The notes: generated by a model from the letters alone, not told the origin. A stretch of 64,000 nt of DNA from Actinomyces wuliandei (GCF_004010955.1 NZ_CP025227.1:1798001-1862000), one strand, 5' to 3'; counted from the stretch's first letter, positions 6,934-14,083 are shown. A program made the numbers and translations.

Positions 6934-9900
6934 TCAGTCAAATGCCAAATCAACTCTAGGAATATCAGCACAGATAAGAAGTGGGAAGTTCCAGCGATCG
7001 CCGCCGTAACGCATAAGCGACAAACCAATTCCCGAAAGACCCGTCATCACACCCGGAACTTCCAGTCCCCTTGGTACGCCACAGACCAGGCCGTCTTCAT
7101 ATGCCTGAACAATTACAGACCGCCAATAAGTATCAGCCTCCTGTAATAAACTGACAGCAGTGCAGTCCGAAAACAACTCACTACTCCTCATCCTAAAACG
7201 TTCAATTCGACTAAGTATCTCCAATGAGCCAAGTCGTCCGTGACACAAAGCCATCGAGTTCATGTAATGACTCCCCTCCTTCAGCAAACTACGAGAAACA
7301 GTCTCCTCAATGGCGTCCAGCATGTCTTCTACAATGCCCGACTCGGAAAATATGTCTGGAGAAAACCCCTTCTCCAACAACTGGAGCCTTGCCAGAGCGA
7401 CTCCCGGTGCTCCATGACACCATGATATCATACCTGGTACCCCAGGAGAAGAAGATGTCTCGTCCCTTAGATCGGGCCAGAATCCCAGAGTATCACGCCA
7501 TTCTTTCTCAAACACAAGTCCTCCGTCTATGAAACTACGAAACTCGTCCGTGTCGCATAGTACGGAGGCATCCGCAAGGGCATTGACGACACCAGAAGCA
7601 CCATGAGAGTACCCCACTAGCGCATTCCTGCCCATATGATCTTGCTGCCACGAACAAGATCCCGACTTCCCCCATTCTGCAGTTGAACAAAGATTACGGG
7701 CATGCATCTCAGCCAACTTAGCAGTCGCCTCTCTAACCTCAGGCACCGCAGCCGAAAGACTCCGCAATGCCTCAATGAGGCCCGCTGAACCAGACACCAC
7801 ATCAAGGTATCGTTCATCAGGACGCCGCATCATCAACGCCTTGGTAATGGCAGCAAGAGACTCCTTCAGGTATCCATCTTCGTCTCCAAGTACCGCAACT
7901 ACGTGAGACAAAAAGTATATTCCTCCACCTATAGCACCATACAAGCCTATGTCGTTATAAGGCGGATTCTGGGAATCGGATGTGTTCTCAGATACAGACC
8001 TGGCCACATGTGTAAGGAACATGGAGACCTGGCGGGCCAAAGCAACACTCGTCTCCTCCGCATCCCTGTCAGCAAAGGCAAGGCCCAAATACATGAGCGC
8101 GTAACCAATTCCAGAATCTCCATTATAAAGATCCATTGCCACAGGCTGTACGGACCATTTCTCATTCCCTACTACTGTTATAGAGTACCAGCCACCTTTG
8201 TTCCCCAACAATGCTTTCCGGCAAAGCCTTCTAGTAACCTCTCGAGCCGCTTCGGAGGCACACTCCTTAACACTCAACTCCAACTGCGAACCTGTGTTAA
8301 CAGACCCGCGGAGAAGGAGGGGATGAATACGGTTAGGGTGATCGAGCTCATAATCCTCACCAGCAACAGACGTCACATATGAGGCGCGGATAAACCACAG
8401 TTGTCTCTCGAGATCGTCATCGTCAAATGCATTGACATGGGTTGACCACCAGGAACGCAGGTCCTGTCGAATATCAGCGACCTCAGTGCCATCAGTATCG
8501 ACAATCTTCGTTTCCGCGAACGGAACAGAAAAGAAAGGAACGTCCAGTCTTCTCATCTGTTTCAGTTCGCTGAACCATATACGAGGATCTGCCAGCGAGG
8601 GAAAGCGCCAGACATAACTGAATAGACGCTCAACCTCTGTTCCTTCCCTCATGTAGTCGGGATGGTTAGAGGTCATGAGCATAATGGAATAGGCCATAGT
8701 TGCCTTAAGAACTATACGCACTGGCGCTCCATTGAACTCATCAATTAGTCCGCGTGGCCCCACCAGCTCTGCCTTGTTTTCCTTGATATGGCGGTAAGCC
8801 AACTCAAATCCTCTAATTACCTCCGTTTCGTAACTCGTCCAGTCACCGGCCTCAGATCCATAGTATGGAGCATTAGCTTCTGCGCCCATTTCAACATAGT
8901 CGTACTTGACCTCAGAGTCAAGGCTGTCTACTGAGGGAATAATTGGAACCTCGAACGGACTTCTTCTGCCTTCGGAGTAAGCAGCGCCCCAGATATGTGC
9001 AGCATCGTCATTCTGGTCAGTCGGCAGTATTCCGGTATGAAGACAGGTGAAAGTGCGAGCCTCGTCTGAGCTCTCCAGATTAAGAGACAGTCCTGGCCTC
9101 ACCACCTTATCCACTTGAGGAGCGAACAGAGTCTCCGCGTCGATTAGCACCGGATGAGCTCCACTTGCCACTATATTCTCGTGATGTAGATCGGTAAGCC
9201 CAAACGCATATGCTGCCGCAAGGAGCACTCCTAGTTCTTCATAGAACTGAGAGAAAGCAAAATGCCCATCAGCCGGTAGGTGTTCGATATACTCCTGCCA
9301 CCCATATCCCTCCTTACAGAAGCAACTAGGTACCATAAGCGACAGTCCTAAGCGAGAAGACAGCCGTTCAATGTAACCAAAGAACAGCGCCTCGGCTTGC
9401 ATTGACCTAGGTTTGTATACAAGACCCTTCCCTCCCTCAAAGTAGATTACCGTTACCGACCGTCCACCATTATGTTTATCACCCTTCGAGAACGATACTC
9501 CGGTCATAACGCTCAGGCCCTGTAGGTAATCCTTCAGTAACTGTTGCTCATCGCTGAGCAGCCTATTAAGCAGTTCTCTCCTGGAACGCACTGTTGTCAG
9601 AACCCTTGTCACTAACCTTCTACCAAGCGTAGCATACTCCTCGAACAACTCCTCATAGAAGGAACTTCTGCCCATCGTCGAAGTATAGTCCGCTAACGTA
9701 TAGCGCGAACCGGCATGCTCGTGCTCGTGTTTAGCTACATGAACCTCCAAGATTAGGGTCTGAGTCACCAACATCTTAAGTTCGTCACGAGGAGCCGCGC
9801 AGAACTGTTTCACAAATTCGTCACCCAAACGCATATTCTCAAAACTCGCTGCAACTCGCTTTATTTCCGAGTTGAGTTGATTGCTAATATACTTTTCAAA

Positions 9901-10263
9901 AGGTCGAAGAAAGATCTCCACCGCGTCGGTTCTACTACCTTGTCCGACACCGTCGTTCTCCTCTGTCTCCGTAACTAGAGCTAGTATCTGGAGGAGTGTA
10001 GCCACCCAGGTTCCGTCTACGTTCGAATGAACAATTGACTGGGAGGAATAATCGACGATGCCAAGCCGCGACGACATATCGGCAAGTGACTTGAATCCGT
10101 GTTCCTGAAGAAATAGTTGCTCGTCGCCAGCCTCGTAACCGGGGTACTGCTCCAGTATCATCTTCATTCGAACAGCTCCCTTCTCTGTACTGACAGATTC
10201 CGGTGTTACAACGATTTCCTCATCAATAAAAGACGCCTTCTTCGCGATGGCCTCGATATCCAC
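6934..10263 (-). CDS. lanM: Class II lanthipeptide synthetase (LanM)
   Basis: A bifunctional dehydratase/cyclase of about 1109 residues. The N-terminal half has LanM kinase-like motifs KGLVYKPRSMQAEALF, GLTDLHHENIVASG and PVLIDAETLFAP, which phosphorylate and eliminate Ser/Thr. The C-terminal LanC-like domain has GYSHGASGVV, SWCHGAPGVALA and ALCHGRLGSLE, which supply the zinc Cys/His ligands for thioether formation. The open frame extends to 10368, but that part lies inside a large stem-loop. The GTG at 10263 has AGGAGG four nt upstream and is the better start; ATG 10287 is the alternative. It should modify all three precursors upstream. Its base composition is AT-rich for this genome. Confidence 0.95.
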   Translation of the reverse strand: MDIEAIAKKASFIDEEIVVTPESVSTEKGAVRMKMILEQYPGYEAGDEQLFLQEHGFKSLADMSSRLGIVDYSSQSIVHSNVDGTWVATLLQILALVTETEENDGVGQGSRTDAVEIFLRPFEKYISNQLNSEIKRVAASFENMRLGDEFVKQFCAAPRDELKMLVTQTLILEVHVAKHEHEHAGSRYTLADYTSTMGRSSFYEELFEEYATLGRRLVTRVLTTVRSRRELLNRLLSDEQQLLKDYLQGLSVMTGVSFSKGDKHNGGRSVTVIYFEGGKGLVYKPRSMQAEALFFGYIERLSSRLGLSLMVPSCFCKEGYGWQEYIEHLPADGHFAFSQFYEELGVLLAAAYAFGLTDLHHENIVASGAHPVLIDAETLFAPQVDKVVRPGLSLNLESSDEARTFTCLHTGILPTDQNDDAAHIWGAAYSEGRRSPFEVPIIPSVDSLDSEVKYDYVEMGAEANAPYYGSEAGDWTSYETEVIRGFELAYRHIKENKAELVGPRGLIDEFNGAPVRIVLKATMAYSIMLMTSNHPDYMREGTEVERLFSYVWRFPSLADPRIWFSELKQMRRLDVPFFSVPFAETKIVDTDGTEVADIRQDLRSWWSTHVNAFDDDDLERQLWFIRASYVTSVAGEDYELDHPNRIHPLLLRGSVNTGSQLELSVKECASEAAREVTRRLCRKALLGNKGGWYSITVVGNEKWSVQPVAMDLYNGDSGIGYALMYLGLAFADRDAEETSVALARQVSMFLTHVARSVSENTSDSQNPPYNDIGLYGAIGGGIYFLSHVVAVLGDEDGYLKESLAAITKALMMRRPDERYLDVVSGSAGLIEALRSLSAAVPEVREATAKLAEMHARNLCSTAEWGKSGSCSWQQDHMGRNALVGYSHGASGVVNALADASVLCDTDEFRSFIDGGLVFEKEWRDTLGFWPDLRDETSSSPGVPGMISWCHGAPGVALARLQLLEKGFSPDIFSESGIVEDMLDAIEETVSRSLLKEGSHYMNSMALCHGRLGSLEILSRIERFRMRSSELFSDCTAVSLLQEADTYWRSVIVQAYEDGLVCGVPRGLEVPGVMTGLSGIGLSLMRYGGDRWNFPLLICADIPRVDLAFD

Positions 10264-10306
10264 GTCTCCTCCTGGAAAACTACACATAGAACTTGAACTC
10301 GAGTAC

Positions 10307-10389
10307 ACTGTGCTGGGGACAACCGCGACTGAGGTTGTCCCCAGCACAGTCAGTACGGAGGCTGTCATCCCCAGTCCTCAGACTGGGGA
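10307..10389 (-). promoter_or_regulatory. Tandem stem-loops between lanA1 and lanM, with alternative pairing
   Basis: In minus-strand order, a 9-bp stem with a 4-nt loop (10368-10389; TCCCCAGTC/GACTGGGGA) is followed by a perfect 18-bp stem with an 8-nt loop (arms 10333-10350 and 10307-10324, containing CTGGGGACAACC). The first arm of hairpin 1 (GTCCCCAG) can also pair with the first arm of hairpin 2 (CTGGGGAC), so mutually exclusive folds exist. No T run follows. The position, 30 bp after the A1 stop and 44 bp before the lanM GTG, suits an attenuator or RNA-processing site that keeps precursor mRNA more abundant than lanM mRNA. Confidence 0.7.
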
Positions 10390-10418
10390 CGACCCATCTC
10401 ACAGCCTCGGTTGCTGAG

Positions 10419-10703
10419 TCAGCAGGTACAGCTCGCATAGGCCGATGGACATGGAGTCTTGTTCACCGTAACGCAGTTAAACGCGGTATGTCCGCAATCT
10501 CCTCTTGTCAGGCCACCGCAACAACCGAGGCTCCAGAAGTCGCCGTTATTGGAGCCAGCGCCAGCAAGTTCTGAGACACTAGACAACGTTGCTATGCTCA
10601 GTTCTGCGCTGCCACTTGGGTGATTTGTTGTAGTCGCGCTGTTCACTTGGTCCAGACGCTTGTAAGGTGTCTTCCACATTTCGATGATAGTCATTATGAT
10701 CAT
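10419..10703 (-). CDS. lanA1: Lanthipeptide precursor A1, mersacidin-type leader
   Basis: A 94-residue precursor (91 if the ATG at 10694 is used, which has AGGGA 9 nt upstream; the ATG at 10703 overlaps the stop of a small upstream frame). The leader carries the mersacidin/lichenicidin-type motif WKTPYKR, then NHPSGSAEL and ends ELAGAG, a GA/GG-type C39 site. The core begins around SNNGDFWSLGCCGG and has seven Cys and about nine Ser/Thr. It ends PSAYASCTC. The final SCTC fits the S/T-x-x-C pattern that EpiD/MrsD enzymes turn into an aminovinyl-cysteine ring, and a LanD gene is in the cluster. The stem-loops and lanM follow directly. Confidence 0.9.
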   Translation of the reverse strand: MIIMTIIEMWKTPYKRLDQVNSATTTNHPSGSAELSIATLSSVSELAGAGSNNGDFWSLGCCGGLTRGDCGHTAFNCVTVNKTPCPSAYASCTC

Positions 10704-10876
10704 TCCCTGATGGTGCTAAACTTACGAAAGACATGTATGCAGGTTGAGGCGCCAGGAGAATCGGTGCACCAGTTTATGCCGTTGGAGCAAGCAGAACATG
10801 TTGTCATTTCCTCAACCACGTCTGGTTGAGCCCACCGATGGATACCATTACCACAAGTATCCACGGGTATCGGCAT
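10700..10876 (-). CDS. Possible small Cys-rich peptide upstream of lanA1 (58 aa, or 35 aa from an inner ATG)
   Basis: An open frame from ATG 10876 ends in a TGA that overlaps the first lanA1 ATG (ATGA). It encodes MPIPVDTCGNGIHRWAQPD, then VVEEMTTCSACSNGINWC, TDSPGASTCIHVFRKFSTIRE. The second half is unusually rich in Cys, Ser and Thr, like a lanthipeptide core, and CGNGIHRW/CSNGINWC looks like an internal repeat. Against it, no Shine-Dalgarno sequence precedes ATG 10876, and the segment also holds two inverted repeats. A competing 34-aa frame (10804-10908) ends at an ATGA with the inner ATG 10807. It could be a fourth or decayed precursor, a leader peptide, or chance. Confidence 0.3.
   Translation of the reverse strand: MPIPVDTCGNGIHRWAQPDVVEEMTTCSACSNGINWCTDSPGASTCIHVFRKFSTIRE
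10811..10873 (-). promoter_or_regulatory. Inverted repeats upstream of lanA1
   Basis: Two palindromes lie in the otherwise unassigned 318 bp between lanA2 and lanA1. CTCAACCA-CGTC-TGGTTGAG (10811-10830) is an 8-bp hairpin. TGGATAC (10839-10845) pairs with GTATCCA (10857-10863), nested in CCGAT/ATCGG (10835-10839 and 10869-10873). They could be a terminator after lanA2, a regulator operator, or mRNA structure ahead of lanA1. The rest of the gap shows only tiny frames. Confidence 0.45.
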
Positions 10877-11021
10877 GATACATACAGTTCTTTATCTCGG
10901 GCGCGCATGTTGGGACTCTAACCGTTTATACGATGCTGTTCATATGATCACTTCCACAACTTTTGATTGCGTTTCGTGTGGTTGTCTTTAGGATTCCTGG
11001 TCTTCAGAGGGAGTTCCTGCG

Positions 11022-11291
11022 TTACATACTACAGCACCCCTTTGACCCTCGAAATGCGCATGTGCCAAACAATGTTGTGCAGATATAGTTTAAGACAGTT
11101 ACAGCAACAGGGAGTTCTTTGGCATTGCTCTCAAGCTCCCCCATAAGCAGCGATTCTGGGAGGTCAGCCCTTCCTGCTGGATCATACCCAATGTCTGACA
11201 CAATAGTTCGCTGCTTACTCTGTGCCGGAGTTTGCCAGGTTGTCAATGTCGGGAAACTACTTTCTGCCCCCACGGTGTTAGTAGAAGTCAT
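11022..11291 (-). CDS. lanA2: Lanthipeptide precursor A2
   Basis: An 89-residue precursor. The leader has TWQTPAQSKQR and DPAGRADLPESLLMGELESNA, echoing the WxxPxxR and HPAG motifs of lichenicidin/mersacidin leaders but lacking a clear double-Gly end; cleavage may follow ESNA or a second protease may trim it. The core region TVLNYICTTLFGTCAFRGSKGCCSM has four Cys with Thr/Ser partners and ends two residues past a CC pair. Its tail (GTCAFRGSKGCC) resembles that of A3 (GTCGAFTKGCC). An AAAGG sequence stands about 10 nt before the ATG. It lies 56 bp after lanA3. Confidence 0.86.
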   Translation of the reverse strand: MTSTNTVGAESSFPTLTTWQTPAQSKQRTIVSDIGYDPAGRADLPESLLMGELESNAKELPVAVTVLNYICTTLFGTCAFRGSKGCCSM

Positions 11292-11347
11292 GACAGATTA
11301 CCTTTCTTCAAGAGTCATAGCGATATTAGTTGGTGGATGGTTGTTTT

Positions 11348-11602
11348 TCAGCAACATCCCTTGGTGAATGCGCCACAGGTTCCAGCGCAGGCTGTTGTGT
11401 CAAAAGTGAAGCATCCCAATGCTACTGTCGCTCCTATTCCTATGGTCCACGTACCGAACTTATTGGCATCAGACCCAGCGCCGCTTGCGGAGATCTCTTC
11501 GGGTGACAAACTCGATCTGCCGCATACAGCATTTGCAAGAGTCGCCTTAATGTTCTGTTCGCGCCGACTGTGCGGCGAGTCTTTATAACTGGAGGAACAC
11601 AT
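11348..11602 (-). CDS. lanA3: Lanthipeptide precursor A3
   Basis: An 84-residue precursor starting MCSSSYKDSPHSRREQN. The leader ends LSPEEISASGAG, giving a GA/GG-type site at the same relative place as in A1 (GAG followed by Ser). The core SDANKFGTWTIGIGATVALG continues CFTFDTTACAGTCGAFTKGCC, with five Cys and a hydrophobic, glycine-rich N-terminal half like two-component beta peptides or lipid-II-independent membrane-active peptides. It is the first precursor gene transcribed. The ATG has GGAAAGG about 6 nt upstream. A promoter-like sequence is present between it and lanD. Confidence 0.88.
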   Translation of the reverse strand: MCSSSYKDSPHSRREQNIKATLANAVCGRSSLSPEEISASGAGSDANKFGTWTIGIGATVALGCFTFDTTACAGTCGAFTKGCC

Positions 11603-11754
11603 CTTAACCCTTTCCTAGAAACTGTCTGTTATGGGATGGTGTATGGCTAGAATTAGTGAAATGAGCACATAAGTTGTCTCCTACTATTGTTTGCTAGTGA
11701 TAACTGCCTTAAACAAGTTCAACCCTGACGAATCCAGATGACCGTATACTGCGC

Positions 11755-11783
11755 ATACAAGCAAAGACACAGTTTCATGTCAA
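11755..11783 (-). promoter_or_regulatory. Candidate promoter of the precursor genes
   Basis: A consensus -35 TTGACA (minus strand, 11778-11783) is followed after 17 nt by TTGTAT (11755-11760), a weak -10. It lies just past the lanD stop and about 150 bp before the lanA3 start, so the precursor genes could have their own strong promoter apart from the lanD transcript. The remaining 11603-11754 leader is AT-rich and holds only a five-codon frame with a good AGGAG (ATG TGC TCA TTT CAC TAA). Confidence 0.35.
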
Positions 11784-11793
11784 CTATACGCTA

Positions 11794-12333
11794 TCAGTAC
11801 CCGGATAACATTTGAGCTCGGACATCTTCGTACGTTGCCATTCCCCCTTCTTCTTTGCTGAAGTTCACTAGCGAAACAGAAGAACCTTCAGTTGAGGGGA
11901 GAATCAACGTGTGGTCGCTTTCCAGTGATTCAAGGAGTTCTTTGTATCTCCTTTTTTTGACGATTGGGCCACTTACGGCGGGTACTATATAGACAGGTGC
12001 GACAGTAAATGCTATGGCCGCCAAAGCCAGATTACTGCTACTGAGCTGCTTTATTTTGACCATTGAGTTGAGGGACGCTGGCGCAACGAGAACTTTATCC
12101 GCCCAGTACGCTAGTTCCTTATGAGTTGCTTTGCCGCTGACTTGCCAGGAACTTTCGAGGTATGTCTGCTGACCTGTTATTGCTGACATAGCGTTAGTAG
12201 ACAGGAAGTGCTCAGCACTCGGAGTCAGTACACATTTGATTGATATATCATGATCATTTCTTAGTTGCAGCATCCATGCGGGCATCAGTGCAGCCCCCAC
12301 AGCTCCGGTGATAACTGTCAGCATATGCAACAC
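11794..12333 (-). CDS. lanD: LanD-like flavoprotein peptidyl-cysteine decarboxylase
   Basis: A roughly 180-residue member of the HFCD flavoprotein family (EpiD/MrsD, Dfp). Matches to EpiD are LTVITGAVGAAL (flavin phosphate loop), CVLTPSAEHFLST, the His in KATHKELAYWADK (catalytic His equivalent), VLVAPASLNSMVKI (for the PASANT motif) and YIVPAVSG (for the PxMN segment). Such enzymes oxidatively decarboxylate a C-terminal Cys to an enethiol that closes an aminovinyl-cysteine ring; the Ser-Cys-Thr-Cys end of A1 is the likely substrate. The frame opens at TTG 12357; GTG 12333 fits the EpiD N-terminus better. A stand-alone CoaC role is unlikely given the setting. Confidence 0.8.
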   Translation of the reverse strand: MLHMLTVITGAVGAALMPAWMLQLRNDHDISIKCVLTPSAEHFLSTNAMSAITGQQTYLESSWQVSGKATHKELAYWADKVLVAPASLNSMVKIKQLSSSNLALAAIAFTVAPVYIVPAVSGPIVKKRRYKELLESLESDHTLILPSTEGSSVSLVNFSKEEGGMATYEDVRAQMLSGY

Positions 12334-12490
12334 GGTTTTCTTCTTTCTCGGAAGCAAAAGTTGTCGGGATACAGCGCCGCAGCTACAGTCTCCGCTGCTT
12401 GTTTATGTGGCGGAAATATCGTTCTGACGCAGAATGACGAGCGCGGCATGGGTATCGCATCATCAGACCGTTTTCGACGTAACTGTTGCT

Positions 12491-12952
12491 TTAATGTCTC
12501 CTTTGGTTGAAATATATTTTCAGAAGAATAGCAGCGACGACACTTACAGCCACCAATAATGGCGGAGCAGCCTCTGCAACTATGCCGTCAGAGATGGTTG
12601 GCGCTCCCAGGAGTAAGTTGCTCGATCGCTGCGGAGAGTTATTCAGGGTAGCGCTGACAAACATAACTACATGCATGTAACTCATTCTTTTTGCCCATTT
12701 GATTTTAGTCTCGCTGATGTTTCTCAGCCAGTACCACCATGCGGCATGTTCCAGCATGAGTGCCAGCATCGCTACTACTGGACCTGCTGTTGTTTCTGAT
12801 CCGTTCGGTAACCGCTGCATCGACAGGTAGATGCTGGCCGCGTGCGCGCAACAGAGCAAAGCGCCTGCAAGAAAAAGCAGCCGCACAACCATCAGTCTTG
12901 AAGGAATAGGCTGGGTCTTGCATGATGCCTGTGCCTGCAAGTCGGAACTCAT
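12491..12952 (-). CDS. Multispan membrane protein at the head of the lanthipeptide operon
   Basis: A 153-residue protein with about four predicted helices (near residues 21-45, 58-78, 90-107 and 122-147) and a short basic C-terminus (YFNQRRH). GAGAGG stands 6 nt before ATG 12952. I recognise no family. First in the operon, 133 bp before lanD, it could give immunity or hold the modification enzymes at the membrane. The 133-bp gap to lanD shows nothing identifiable. Confidence 0.6.
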   Translation of the reverse strand: MSSDLQAQASCKTQPIPSRLMVVRLLFLAGALLCCAHAASIYLSMQRLPNGSETTAGPVVAMLALMLEHAAWWYWLRNISETKIKWAKRMSYMHVVMFVSATLNNSPQRSSNLLLGAPTISDGIVAEAAPPLLVAVSVVAAILLKIYFNQRRH

Positions 12953-13040
12953 AGGCCACCTCTCCAGTTACGGAGGCTGATTGGTGAGGACGTCCTTGTA
13001 TCTTTCCGGTCGAATCCAAGGTAACTGCCCAAGTCCGAGG

Positions 13041-13069
13041 ACGCAAGGGGGGGGGCGGCATGATGTCAA
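13041..13069 (-). promoter_or_regulatory. Promoter-like site with a G9 homopolymer as spacer
   Basis: On the minus strand a consensus -35 TTGACA (13064-13069) is followed by a 17-nt spacer ending in nine consecutive C (plus strand G9 at 13047-13055), then TTGCGT (13041-13046), a poor -10. It lies about 90 bp before the first gene of the lanthipeptide operon. Homopolymer tracts placed between -35 and -10 can change length by slipped-strand replication and switch transcription. The -10 is weak, so this is tentative. Confidence 0.3.
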
Positions 13070-13161
13070 GTTCAGGGCAGTGTTGTTTGTCACGTAACAT
13101 AGCGGCCTTAGGCTACCCTTTTCCGCATCGAGCCCCGTCGATTCAGGCTAGGCGCCTGCCC

Positions 13162-13200
13162 GCGCACCACCAGGATGAGACCGGGCATGGAAGCGAGACC
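13162..13200 (-). pseudogene. Short relic of dapB 3' sequence
   Basis: Bases 13162-13189 match dapB 2184-2211 at 26 of 28 positions and in the same orientation. Translated, the relic gives SMPGLILVVR where dapB has FMPGVILAVR. Similarity fades on both sides, although a CGGTC match recurs just to the right. Such a match is far beyond chance in a 64-kb window. It sits at the far edge of the lanthipeptide cluster, 24 bp from the bglG stop, and looks like the scar of a dapB duplication or of recombination in dapB. Confidence 0.6.
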
Positions 13201-13213
13201 GGTCTGAGGGCAG

Positions 13214-14083
13214 CTACCTCGGCTGGCACTCACTGGCCAGGCGGGCGATGTGGAGGGTCAGGTAGGCCAGCTCGGCGTCGGTCAGGCGCGGCCCGTTGAG
13301 CTCCAGGAGGGCGCGCACTCGCGTGGCAGCGCGGAAGGCCAGAGGCTGCGCCCGGCGGATCGGTGTGACCAGGTCCTCCAGGGAGTCAGATATCTGGCGG
13401 CCGTCCTCCAGACGGACGAACAGGTAGCGCAGGTGGGTGGCGAATCGCGCGGTGCTCATGGCCTGCTCGTCCACCTGGATCCCCAGGACGGCGGAGACCA
13501 CTCCGAGGATCTGGGTGATGGTCCTGGTCATGCGCACCGTGGGGGCAAGGTCGGAACCGGCGAACTGCGCGTTGACCAGGTGCAGTGCCAGGGTGGTGGC
13601 CTCGCCGTCCTCCAGCCTCACCCCCAGGCGCTCGCCCACCAGGACGACCGTCTGCCGCCCCCACCGGGTCTCCTCCGGGTAGAGCTGCTGGACCTCCCAG
13701 CGCAGCGGGTGCTCCACGCTGATACCGGCCCGGCTGCGCTCCACGGCGAAGCGCAGGTGGTCGGCGACGGCCAACACCAGTGCCTGGCTGACGCCAACCC
13801 GTCCCTGGGCACGCACCGGCTCCAGCGCTTCCGAGGCGAGCCGCACGGTTTCCAGCGGCGTCTCGGACAGGAAGGACACCAGCCTGGGCACGGAGTGGTC
13901 GGCGTCGGGGACGAAGACCTCCGAGACCGACCCGGCGTCCACCGGATCCCCCAGGTGCCTGCCGTAGCCGATGCCCCGTCCCAGGAGCACCGCCTGGCCC
14001 GCGTCGCGGTCCCGGGCCAGCACGGCGTTGTTGTTGAGCACCCTGACGATCTGCCAGTGCGCAGCCCTGCTTCCTGCCGACAT
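13214..14083 (-). CDS. BglG/LicT-family transcriptional antiterminator
   Basis: A 289-residue protein with an N-terminal CAT RNA-binding domain (VRVLNNNAVLARD, GRGIGYGRHLGD) and two PTS-regulation domains carrying conserved His (DHLRFAVER and LALHLVNAQF in PRD1; ATHLRYLFVRL and LTLHIARL in PRD2). When sugar is present and it is dephosphorylated by the EII, it binds a RAT hairpin and prevents termination. The RAT-like site at 16305-16334, ahead of the PTS gene, is its likely target. It lies 36 bp after the PTS gene and is probably in the same operon. A GGAAGGG stands 7 nt before the ATG. Confidence 0.92.
   Translation of the reverse strand: MSAGSRAAHWQIVRVLNNNAVLARDRDAGQAVLLGRGIGYGRHLGDPVDAGSVSEVFVPDADHSVPRLVSFLSETPLETVRLASEALEPVRAQGRVGVSQALVLAVADHLRFAVERSRAGISVEHPLRWEVQQLYPEETRWGRQTVVLVGERLGVRLEDGEATTLALHLVNAQFAGSDLAPTVRMTRTITQILGVVSAVLGIQVDEQAMSTARFATHLRYLFVRLEDGRQISDSLEDLVTPIRRAQPLAFRAATRVRALLELNGPRLTDAELAYLTLHIARLASECQPR

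Noticed and set aside
10264..10368. Upstream extension of the lanM frame to ATG 10368
   Set aside because: It lies across the 18-bp stem-loop, lacks a ribosome site and matches no LanM N-terminus; GTG 10263 with AGGAGG is better.
11645..11690. Five-codon frame with a good AGGAG between lanD and lanA3
   Set aside because: Too short to call as a gene; noted only as part of the leader.
12705..13100. 131-codon frame overlapping the membrane protein at 12491-12952
   Set aside because: It runs through the poly-C tract and the start of a better-supported gene with a good ribosome site.
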